Assembly: GCF_033807715.1 (NCBI RefSeq) | Contig: NC_084598.1 | Span: forward strand, 45,541,991 to 45,605,990 | Reading direction: 5' to 3' | From: Cololabis saira | Lineage: Eukaryota > Chordata > Actinopteri > Beloniformes > Belonidae | DNA length: 64,000 nt | Shown here: positions 25,183 through 37,100 of the stretch, one piece after another | Numbering within the stretch: the first letter of the stretch is position 1 | How the letters are laid out: the number at the start of each line of letters is the position of its first letter | Position numbers and translations under genes: made by a program | The notes under the pieces: model-generated | The model's input: only the letters and a program-made list of their open reading frames with translations | The model's database searches: none | What the model was told of the DNA's origin: nothing

Positions 25183-28100
25183 GTCAAGCGTCTCACCTGT
25201 ACATCATGCCCGGCGCCTCAAGCCTGAATTCTGGTTCTGTGTTCAACCCCTCCGTAGGTTAGCTAGCCGTAGCCTGCTAGCCCCCCCCTGAAATTGTAAC
25301 TAGGCGTGGAGGCGACGCAGACCCAACGCAGACCGAGAGGCTGTGATTGGTTCGCTTGGCAGCAACGCATTTCCGGTTGGTGAAGCAGTCGTGAATTTCA
25401 GCGCTCTTTTCTTCGTGTGTGTGATTTTTGTTGTTTTGTTTTTTTGCACAATAGTTGTCCTTATCTCTTTGATTCACTGTCACCAGAAAAACCGGAAGCT
25501 AAACAAAGTATCAACTAGTGCTCTGTGGGGTTTAGCACCGCGGAGAAATGGAGTGACGGAGAAGTCCGGCGTCACGACAACGACAACTGCGTTGGTGTAA
25601 CGCAGTTACACCAACGCAGAGACATCGAGAAAGTTCACTGCTGACTGCTTCACGAACCTGAACCAGTAATGCGTTGCTACCAAGCGAACCAATCACAGCC
25701 TCTCGGTCTGCGTCGCCTCCACGCGTAGTTACAATTTTTGGGAGGTGCGTCAGGCTACGGAGAGACTCCCGTGTAGCCGCTAACCTACGCCGTTGGTTTA
25801 ACGCAGACCCATCATTCAGGCTTCACCTGTACGTCAAGCGTCTCACCTGTACGTCATGCCGGTGGTGTAGGACACGGAGTCCCGCAGGGACACGTGGTTC
25901 ATCCTGAGGAAGTCCTCCAGGTTCTTGAGCTGCGCGGCGGCCCGGACCTCCTTGAGCCGCTGGATCTCGGCTATCTGGCGGCTGCGCTGGCGCTTCTCCT
26001 CCTGCTCCAGCGTCTGCTCGGGCAGGAAGCAGCTGAGTCCGGCCTGGACGCTCTCGCTCATGGACAGCAGGGACAGGATCCTGCTGCCGGAGCCGTCGCT
26101 GCTGCTGACGCTGCCGCTGCGGTGGAGGCCGTCGGCCCGGGGGGGGACGCTGCCGCTGCTGCTGCCGCCGCCGGGCTTGGGGATCTGGGGGGCACGGGGG
26201 GCGGACACAACCGTTACAATCTCAATTCATAAGGTACATTTAAAAAAATAACAATAACATTACAATTAAGAAATCAAGAAAAACATCATACAAATCATAT
26301 ATAATTTGATGTATTGATCACTCAATCAGTTACGTACGGAAGAGAATCAGGGCCAGGCAGGAGAAAAATAAAAATAATATTTTAGAGGAGATCAGATATA
26401 TGATGTTAAGGTGATGACAATAAATATGTTCTTAGTCTTTGTTTCAAATCAGCCTCTTCTGATGTCAGGAAACACCTGGAAGGGTGTAGGGTACGCGGCG
26501 ACGCGCACTGTATGGTATGCGTCGCCGCGTACCCTACACCGTAGGCTCTGCGTCGATTTGACGCGGAACCATAAATCAGCCTTAATTCAGACAAGTGTTG
26601 CGCAACGCGTGAAGACGCATGAAAGGCAAGTTTGTTTTTCTTTTCTGTTCTCCCGTTCTACATGTAGCTGAAAAGCTTAAAGTAACTAAAGTAACGTACA
26701 TTTTTTTGTCTTAGAGTAACTATAACGGGATTACCCAAATTACAACTGTAACGCGTTACATTACTGCGTTACTGGAGAATGTAATCTCATTACAGTAACG
26801 CGTTACTTTGTACCGCGTTACACCCAACACTGCAGATAATTGGTTAAAAGAAATGGACAATAAAAAAATGGTTGGATCTGTGATGCTCGATTTCAGCTCA
26901 GCTTTCGATGTCATAAATCATGACCTGCTAATAACCAAACTGTGGGGATATGGTTTCTCACTGACTGCTCTCTCTTTGATGGACAGATATCTGTCTGGGA
27001 GAAAGCAAAGCGTGTATTTTAATGGAAGCTTCTCCGAAAGCAAAGATGTACTATGCGGAGTCCCACAAGGCAGTTGCCTAGGCCCACTCTTATTTTCCAT
27101 TTTTACAAACGATCTGCCCTATGTTTTAGATCAGGCAAAAACAGTAATGTACGCAGATAATTCTACAATGTTTTGTGCTGCATCAACTAGTAAAGAACTA
27201 AATGAATTATTCTGTAATTAATTAAAATCTGTTTCTGATTGGGTAAAGGAAAATAAACTGATCCTGAATGTGTCAAAGACAAAGTGCATTGTCTTTGGCA
27301 CTAGAGCGATGTTTGCTGGGGACACACGTCTAGATTTATCTATAGGGGGAACCCCAGTACAGCAAGTTAGAAAAATTAAATTACTTGGCGTTATAAATGA
27401 TGATCGCTTAACTTGGTCCGATCATATTGATGCAGTTGTTGTAAAAATGGGGCGGGGGATTGCTATGACACGTAAATGCTCTCAATATGTAACACCGTCA
27501 ATTAGAAACCAGGTAACACCGGCACTTGTTCTCTCACAACAGGGTACTGTATGGTTGTGTTTGTCCTCTGCAGCAAATAAAGACATTAAAAAACTGTAGC
27601 TCGCACAAAATAGAGCCGCAAGATTAGCTCTTAACTGCTCTTTTAAAACTAATGTCACCAAGATGCACTGCAGTCTGGCATGGCTGACTGTCGAGGTAAA
27701 ATAACATCTAGTCTTCTCATGTTGATCCGAAATGCAGTTGTAGATGGAAAACCAAACTTTCTCACAGATCAGCTGGTACGGAGGTTCAACCCACCGGTAC
27801 CAAACTAGACAGGTCAGCATGGGTCATCTGGAACTTCCCAAGCCTGAATCAAATCAACTCAAAAACTCAGTCGTCTACAGGTGGAATTTATTATCTAAAC
27901 AAATAGGAAGCAAATACCTATTTAGGCTGCGTCCCAATTGACCCCCTCACCCTCGTTTTCTTCACTTCCTCTAAATTTTGCGCGTTCCCGTGAGGGTAGT
28001 GGTGTCCCAATTCCTCTTTTCACCAAGGGGGAGTGGGCATATCGAGGGCTAGGGGCTGAGGATAACCCCTACAGATCGAGTGATTTCACATGCTGACTTC

Positions 28101-31100
28101 GCGAGCGAGGGGCTATGAAAATTTCCCAGAATGCTTTTCGTCGTCATTTGTGGAATGAATTAAAAAAAAAAACATGGCGGACATTTCTTAGTGAATAAAT
28201 CAATATTTTGAGTTAGTTTCTGCATAAAAATGCGTTTTGATTATATTTCAATCCCTTTTTTGTCCGTTGTTCGCGAAGATTCGCGCCGGAGTAAATTCTG
28301 TTAGGTTATGCCGTAGGCTACGTAAGCTACGCCGTAGGTTACGTTACCTATGCCGTAGGCTACGTTACCTACGCCGTAGGCTACGTTACCTACGGCGTAG
28401 GTTATGTAGCCTACGGCGTAGGCTACGTAACCTACGCCGTAGGCTCTGCGTCGATTTGACTCGCCGACCGAGGGCAAACATCATTTGCAGACTCGTCTCA
28501 GATTGTGACCAAGGGAGCAAGCATTTTCTTGTGAGAAATAGAGAGAAATAATCCTGTGACTCGTCAGATTTGTATTGGATGTTTCTGATATAATAGTTTT
28601 CAGAAACCAGGCACCTGGGCCAAGTGCCCTAGATTTCAAGTGCCCTAAAATCTCCCCCTTCTTTTTTAGGGGGGTAGGGAAGAAAAGAAGGGCGAGTGGA
28701 GAAAAGAAGGGCGAGTGAAGGAGAATTGGGATTGGGCCTTAAAAAAACACTCAAACAGAAACTAATGAGAGAGACCACACAACAGGAATAATGCCACTTG
28801 CGTGTTTATTTAGGACTAAAATCATTCCTCTGTCTGAGCCTGTACATTCATCGTTTAAGCTACCGGTATGTGAAACAATCATCACAATTTTTTATGTAAA
28901 TTTGTTTGGCTGACAAGATGTTTGTATGTTTTATGTATGCTTGTATTGTTTTAGTCCTGTATGATTTTATGTGGACCCCAGGAAGATTAGCAACCGCTGC
29001 AGCGGAAGCTAATAGGGATCCCAATAAAGATTTTAAAGATTTCTCTCCTCAACCCTCAGCCAGGAGAGACGTTCATGCTTTTCTGCAACTCTTGTTCTTA
29101 GAGAACAACCAAGAACAAGTGTTTCAGCCTTGTTTTGATCCACTTGTAGTCTTTTAGAAGACTGTTGGATGCAGCAGACCAGACAACTGAACAATAATCT
29201 AAATGACACAAAACCAATGAACTAACAACTTGACGAAACAACTGTGTTGAGAAATGTTGCACATTTAGGCGTCACCACGGCAACAGCTCTGTTGACGTGA
29301 TCTGGAGGTGGCTGAACTGGTGTCAACCATCCAAACACGTACACACAGCTAAGAAAACACTATTCTGATTTTAAATCTGAATAGAATAATTCCAGATCAT
29401 GTATAAACTCATTCCTCTTTAAATTAATTCTGGTCTTTCTTTCTGCTCGTTCCCTCCCCCGTCTGTCTCCATGATCTTATATTCCACTGGGCTGGTTTTC
29501 CTAACAAAGTTTCAAGATGCAACAGCAGTAAACGCTGGTCAAGAGCAGAGAACATTTTGTTAGTGGCCAGCTGAGCTGGTTTGGTATACATCATGCATGT
29601 TCCTGGGTTCACCACCTACCCTGGAGGTTATAAATGCTAATTGCCACACACCTGTGATGGCCACATTCATTTGGAGAGCAGGTCAGCTTGAGCAGGGAGG
29701 AAAGGGGAGCAGAGAAGCAAGTAAGTTTTAATTTGTCTACCATGCTGTTTTGGTTTGTTTATTTCTAGCATGATTCATGTGAAGTGTTTTTTTGTTGTTT
29801 TCTTTCAAGTGCAGTTTGGTTTGGGTACCTGTTGCCAGTCACTGCTTAGATATGGAAAGTTTGCACCCTTGGTAGGCGAAGCGAGGTATGTGTGTGGGTT
29901 TTAAAGAAAATGTAAACGTAAATGTATTAAAGTGTTAAATGTGTAAACTTAAGTGTTTTAACATGTGCAAATGTTGATAATTTGTTATTTGTTTTTTAGT
30001 TTCACGGTACTCGATGGAGAAATAAAAGAATTGTACCAGTTGAACTCAACGCAGTCTTATTGATGCCAAGGGCTGTAACAGTGAAACTCGACGCTGTATT
30101 GGAGCCATCTTCTATCGAGTGTCATCCTCCATCTGCGGCTTCAGCATGCTACAACTACAGTGAAGGACTTTTGTAGCTGAGGGTAAAGTCACTCACAGAG
30201 ACACTGAACTGTTTGAGTAAAGGTTGAACATTTCATGCTATCTGCTCGTCTCTATTGTATGAGACAATGGACAGTTAAAGATTTTATATGACATTACCTT
30301 TTATAAATGCTCGGAAGGTGTGGTGTTTCCCTGCATTTCTTTAAACAGAAATTGCTGGTTTTAAAAAATGAAATATTAAGGTGCACTGAAGGTCAACATA
30401 ATAATCATCTTCAATCTTGAAATCAATGGTACTTCAAAGAGGGAATTTATTTATTTATTATTTTTGACTGTGAATTTCATGCAAGTTTTATTCTATTGTG
30501 GCACTGTTAACTTTGATGTGTCTAAAAGGTGTAAATGTCTGATCAGAGTTGGGTTTAAAGCATTTAAAAATAGTTTAAAACCACTACCTATCAAATTAAG
30601 TTCAGATAAACCCTTCAAAGCTGCTTTGCTATAAACAGTTGGTCAAAATTATTAGCCGCTCCTGAAGAAATAAAGAATCCCCCCGAAACTCAACAGTTAA
30701 GGTCCAGCTCCCGTGAGCGAAAATTAACAGAAAAAGGCCAAGAGTTGCAAATCCAGGAACAAAAGAAAAAGGAAAAAGCGTTCAACAAGGCATATGAGGC
30801 TTGGAGACTTGCAGCTAAGGAAATAAGAGCCAAACTAAAGACCTTCTGCTCACCATTGGATCTTGAGGAAATCCAAAGAGACATTAAAGCTAAACATGAC
30901 AAAGTGTGCCAGCATTATGAGTCAGTCAGACGCAATCTTACAAGTACTCCAGATGTTGTCAAGAAAATGGATGCATGCAGCATTTTATCATCTGAGATTT
31001 GTGACCTTGTAAATAAACGAATGGAAAGTGTTGAAGTGACTTTCAATGATTGCCTTGAGAAGGAGAGAGTAAGGATGCAGCTAAATAAAAGGGAATATGG

Positions 31101-34100
31101 ATCTGTTTTTGGGAGAACCAACACGGAAACAGTGGTTTCACAGTCTCTTAAAGGATCTGATGATCAAGTAAGCTCCATCTCCAGGTCCTCCAGCAAACGA
31201 GCTGACGCTGAGGCTGAACTTGCAGCCAAAGTGGAACAACCAAAGGCTATTCAAATGCTGCATGCTCAACAAGCAAAGCTGGACAAACTGGAGATTGAAT
31301 GGAAATTAAAGCAAACAGAGATGCTAACAGAAATCAAACAAAAGGAGGCTGAAATGAAATTAAAGTTGGAGGAGGAAAAATCAAAGTTGCAGCAGCTGCA
31401 AGCTGACAGTGAAGTCAAGGTTGCAGAGGCACGTGTGAGAGCATATGACAACTTTGATGCATCTGGAGGAGGTGATGAAGCGAGTGACAAGGTTTCTCTT
31501 GACAGCCATAACACTGATTACAAACCTTTCCTAAATCCGGTAGCTACGCCCTTTGTGCCTCGAGATGCATCACCCCTAAAACCAACTCAGGAAGATGCCA
31601 GTGTTGCTCAGGAAGCCATTTTGACTCAAGCAATGACAAATGCCTTTGCTTTAAGCCGTTTACCGGTCCTAGAGCCATCAATTTTTACAGGTGACCCCTT
31701 AAAGTTCATAGATTGGAAAGTATCCTTTAAGGCCCTGATTGATGAGAAGCCCCTCCCAGCAAGTGAGAAAATGCTCTACTTGAAGAGTTATCTAGCAGGA
31801 GAGGCACGCAAGGCTGTGGAAGGTTTCTTTTACCGCAACTCAGAAGATGCATACCGTGGTGCCTGGACAGGTATGGCAGTTCATTTATTGTCCTTTAGGG
31901 AGAGACTCATGAACTGGCCAAAGATAGCTAACGACCCAAGAGCACTACGAGAGTTTGCAGATTTTCTTCAAGGCTGTGCTGAAGCTATACCACATGTTAA
32001 AGGCCTGTCCATCCTTGATGACTGTGAAGAAAATCACAAACTTCTTAAGAAATTACCTGAGTGGTTGGTGTACAGATGGAGTCGAAGTGTTGCTGAAGAG
32101 TTGGATCGATCCGGTGATTATCCAAGCTTCCTAGATTTCACAAAGTTCATGCAAAAGGAAGCCAGAATTGCTTGTAATCCCATCGCCTCCCCTTTCATGA
32201 TAAATATGAAAACAAGTGATGAGGGGTTATCAAGAAGAGCTAAAACATTCAACACAAGCACTGAAATGAATGGCTCCATCTCGGCAACACCCGAAAGTTT
32301 AAAACCAAGGCCATCATGTTTATTCTGCAAAGGTGAAGCACATGCTATTGCTACATGCTCAGCCTTTGCATCAAAATTCATGGAGGAAAAAAGAGCCTTC
32401 ATTCATGAATATCATTTATGCTTTGGATGCTTGAGAAAGGGGCACAGTGCCAAGGACTGCAAAAGGCGGCACACTTGTAGCACTTGCGGTAGACGTCATC
32501 CCACCTGTCTGCATCAAGAAAATGTGAGACCTGCAGAAATGACAAGTAATGACTCTGTTGCCACAGGGGACCACGTAAACAATGACGTCCACAAAGTTAT
32601 GTCCCATGCCTTGACTCAACATGCTTTTGCCACATCCAGTATTGTTCCTGTCTTTGTGTCCTCAATAACAGAACCCCGGAGAGAAGTACTTACATATGCT
32701 CTTCTCGACACACAGAGCGACTCCACGTTTATTCTGGAAGATTTAGTTCTAGAACTGAATGTGAAAACTCAGCCGGTGCAGCTTAAATTAAGCACAATGA
32801 CAGCTGTTGATACCATCATAGCCAGTAAAACCGCCGTTGGTTTTCAAGTTCGTGGACTTAACTCTGAAGCATACATTCAAATACAGCAGGCTTACACACG
32901 GGACTTCATACCAGTAGATAAATCCCACATCCCCATCAAAGCTACAGCACTTCAGTGGCCTCACCTCAGCCATCTGGCCAACAAGTTACCACCACTTCAA
33001 GATTGTGAGGTGGGACTCCTTATTGGCTATAACTGCCCATCAGCTTTAGCTCCCCTAGAGGTTATTATGGGTGACAGAAATTAGCCCTTCGCTCAACGAA
33101 CTGCTCTCGGCTGGAGCTTCATAGGGTCAGCCAACCCTCACATGGATAGACGGGGGAGCCATAGTTTTGTGCATCGTGTTACAGTTAAAGAACAGCTTGT
33201 GCCCACTGTCACAGATGTGTTAAAGTCTCTGGACTCAGACTTCAATGAAAGGAGCCATGGGGACAAGTATGTGTCTCAAGATGATGTTCAGTTCATACAT
33301 TTTCTGAGTGATAATATTAAGCAAGAAAAGGATGGTCACTATCAAATGCCCCTCCCATTTAAAAATAACAGCCCATCAACTCTGCCAAATAATAAAAGGC
33401 TAGGCCCAAGGAAGCCAAATAAAGTAAGAGTTGTGTTTGATTGCTCAGCAAAGTTTAATGGCATCTCACTGAATGACACCTTACTTACGGGCCCGGATTT
33501 GATAAATTCACTGGTGGGAGTTTTGTGCCGCTTCAGAAGGGAGGAGGTTGCTGTAGTCTGTGACATTGAAAAAATGTTCCATCAATTCCGTGTTTTCCCA
33601 GAAGCTCGCAACTACTTAAGGTTCCTTTGGTGGGAAAGTGGGAAGTTGGAAAGTGAACCACGAGAATATCGGATGACGGTTCATCTCTTTGGTGCCACCT
33701 CCTCACCTGGATGTGCCAACTTTGGTCTGAACTACCTGGCACAGCAATACAAGGCCCTCCATCCTGCAGACATCCCTTCAGCTGGCTGGTTATCCGGTCC
33801 CAAGTTTCTATGGGAACCAGAGGTACTTCAAACATCTAAGCCCTCTATTAAGCTTCTGGCTGGTGACCCTGAGGTCAAATCTGCTCATGTGTCTGCAACT
33901 CAAGTCAGTGAACAGGCAGATATCTTGGGTCGGCTGAAGAGGTTTTCTTCTTGGACCACATTCCTTAAAGTGGTCGCAAGAATACAGAGGCTTGGTTCAA
34001 AGCTAAAGCATGTTGCTAAAGCATGTTGACCTTGTGACTGTAGCAGAACGCAAGAGAGCTGCTGAGGAAGTTTTACATCTACTACAGCAACAAGCCTTCT

Positions 34101-37100
34101 CTTCTGAGCTAAAGCTTCTTCAAGGAAAGCCTCAGGGATCCAGTTTTCCAAAGTCAAGTCCACTCTTTAGGCTTAACACCATCCTGGAGGAAGGACTTCT
34201 TCGTGTTGGTGGAAGGCTTAAAGGTTCAATCCTCAGTGAAGAACAGAAGCACCCCATTATTCTTCCAAAAGACAGCCACATCACCGAGCTGATTTTGTCC
34301 CACTTTCACAGCCAAGTATGCCACCAAGGCCGAAATCAAACCTTGATGGAGCTACGAGCAAATGGATTTTGGGAGCAAAACAGTTTCGAAGTTGATATTC
34401 AAATGTGTGCTGTGCCGTAGGCAAAGGAGACCGGTGGAAGAACAAAAAATGTCCAGTCTCCCAAAGGAACGCTGTGAAATCTCAGCTCCATTTACATTCT
34501 GTGGGATGGATTGTTTTGGCCCTTTCACTGTAAAGAATGGTCGTAAGGAAATCAAGAGATATGGGCTTATCATCACGTGTTTGTCCTCTCGTGCAGTTCA
34601 TATTGAAATGCTTGATGATATTGTCATTATCAAGGAGGACACTCTTCCAAGAAATGAGTGGCACTTGGGACGAGTGGTTGAAACTACAGAAGGGTCTGAT
34701 GGATTGGTTCGTCGGTTCAAGTTGGTGAGCGCAAGTCAGCAATGAAAAAGGACCCTCAATTATTGAACGGCCTATTCAAAAACTAGTACTTTTGCTTGAA
34801 GGTGATTAATTTGTTCAGAAAGGTAACTCCTATCAGACATAATGTTGACTGGTTACATGGTGACCCGCATATAGAGTTTGTGGCCAGCTGTGAAATCATA
34901 CATGAGTAACTTTTGTTGTTTGGTTCATTTTAATCATGTTATGATTTGGTGGGAGTGTTAGTGGCCAGCTGAGCTGGTTTGGTATACATCATGCATGTTC
35001 CTGGGTTCACCACCTACCCTGGAGGTTATAAATGCTAATTGCCACACACCTGTGATGGCCACATTCATTTGGAGAGCAGGTCAGCTTGAGCAGGGAGGAA
35101 AGGGGAGCAGAGAAGCAAGTAAGTTTTAATTTGTCTACCATGCTGTTTTGGTTTGTTTATTTCTAGCATGATTCATGTGAAGTGTTTTTTTGTTGTTTTT
35201 CTTTCAAGTGCAGTTTGGTTGGGGTACCTGTTGCCAGTCACTGCTTAGATATGGAAAGTTTGCACCCTTGGTAGCGAAGCGAGGTATGTGTGTGGGTTTT
35301 AAAGAAAATGTAAACGTAAATGTATTAAAGTGTTAAATGTGTAAACTTAAGTGTTTTAACATGTGCAAATGTTGATAATTTGTTATTTGTTTTTTAGTTT
35401 CACGGTACTCGATGGAGAAATAAAAGAATTGTACCAGTTGAACTCAACGCAGTCTTATTGATGCCAAGGGCTGTAACACATTTATTTAATAAATAGAAAT
35501 CATTAAAAGAACAGATGGAAACAGGAAACATCAAAATGGTGATCTTTTCAAAGTTGTAGCGGCTAAGTTAGTTTTTCTTCCGGTAGTTTAACTTCCGGTC
35601 CCCCCCCTATCCAATCAGAACCTTCCCAACCCCCAGACCTGGAGAGGAATTGGAGAAAGACCAGCAAACGTGTTTCCATGGAAACCTCAATTCAGAATGA
35701 CTATTTCCATGGAAACTCCAAGGAAAATAGTTTAATTCGGAATTAGTTAATTCGGAATAATTAATTCCGATTTAAAAAACATCATGTAACCGTCGCCCTT
35801 CTCTTTTCACCCTCCGCTGCCTCCCCAGAAATTGTACTTATTACTGGATGCATAAAAGGCGTTCGATCGTGCCGAATGGAAATAGTAATTCTTCATACTT
35901 AGGAAATTAGGATTTCAAATATTGGATTGTGTCCAATGGCTTTTATGATCCCCAATGGGATGGAACTGAACCCATCTTCATTGTATAGGGGAACTGGATA
36001 GGGTTGCCGGTGTCACCCCGACTACTACAACGATTACACGGCTGAGTGAGGACGACAGGTTTGAGGGAGTGATATCTCATAGCTATCATTTTTGTCCATC
36101 GTTCCTGTAGTTTCTTGTGCCGGCCCCCCTTTTCTCTTTTTTGTGCATGTTTGCAGGCCGGAGCCTCGGGAGCTGCGTTCTGGCCTGCGGTCCCGGGCCC
36201 CCCCCCATCCCCGCTCATCCCGTTGCTGCTTCCCCCTGCCTACGTGGATGTCTGCTGTGTGCTGCTGACGCACCCTCCCCCTCTGATCATCCTGTTGCTG
36301 CTTCCACCTGCCTGCTGTGTGCTGCTGACGTCCCCGACTCCCCCAGTCTGGCCTTCGGCAGGAGGGTCCCCCCTTATGAGCCTGGTCCTGGTCCAGGTTT
36401 CTTCCTCCTAAAGGGGAGTTTTTCTTGCCACTGTTTGGCTTAAGGCTTTTCTCCCACTATGGGAGTTTTTACCTGCCATTGTTTATATAATAATTGCTCG
36501 GGGGTTTATGTTTATGGTCATGTCCTGGGTCTCTGGAAAGTGTCTAGAGACAACATCTGTTGTATTAGACGCTATATAAATAAAATTTAATTGAATTGAA
36601 TTAATACCTGAACCACAAAACATCACTCTTTGCTGATGATCTCCTTTTATACATCTCCAACTCTGTTGATGTCCTAACAATTTTGAATATGTCAGAGGAA
36701 TCCAGTGATAAAAATGGATATAAAATCAATCGCAGCAAAAGTGATTATATTTCCATCAAGTTTGCTGCAACAATGGTCAAACTCTGGTAAAAGAACGGTG
36801 ATGTACTACGTCTGCATGGAACCCAATTCCCAAACTCTTATAGTAAACTATTAACATAAAAGAATTCAAATTGTTAGTAAAGAAACATCTCTTGAATAGA
36901 TACATATAAAACTTATTTCGTGAATAAAGTCAAAAACTTCGCCTTTTTTCCTCAACATTTCAACTTTTTTCTCGACATTTCGATTTTTTTCTCGACATTT
37001 CGACTTTTTTCACGAAATTTTGACTTTTTTTATCAACATTTCGACTTTTTTTTCGAAATTGTACTTCAACATTAATCTCGACATTTCGACTTTTTTCTCA

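Larger units (their letters stand above)
26836..29050 (+). mobile_element. non-LTR retrotransposon fragment (dead RT) split by a Harbinger element
   Basis: The first frame has [31 protein letters not shown] and MYADNSTMF, so the catalytic YADD is YADN. Several stops follow through [18 protein letters not shown] and [15 protein letters not shown]. The C-terminal frame is cut at SKYLF (27922) and resumes at KKTLKQKLM (28741). It ends with a 3' region GACCCCAGGAAGATTAGCAA..CCCAATAAAGATTTT, a common fish LINE tail. It lies in kcnab2-like intron 1, antisense to the gene. CR1/Jockey-type group by RT style, family not assigned. Confidence 0.8.
29558..35478 (+). mobile_element. BEL/Pao LTR retrotransposon, internally deleted, TSD CATTT
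   Basis: Two near-identical ~523-bp LTRs (29558-30080 and 34956-35478) start TGTTAGTGGCC and end CTGTAACA, flanked by the 5-bp duplication CATTT (29553-29557; 35479-35483). The internal region carries gag, zinc knuckles, protease, partial RT, then integrase pieces in BEL/Pao order. Large blocks of pol, including the RT catalytic centre and part of integrase, are missing, and stops and frame breaks remain. Only a few LTR differences are visible (one T insertion, one G deletion, single substitutions), suggesting a recent insertion of an already defective copy. Antisense in kcnab2-like intron 1. Confidence 0.93.

Noticed and set aside
26185..26208. In-frame ATG extension MSAPRAPQ before kcnab2 exon 2
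   Set aside because: It overlaps the pyrimidine-rich acceptor GTGCCCCCCAG. The exon 1 join is in phase and has a better start. It cannot be fully excluded as an alternative start.
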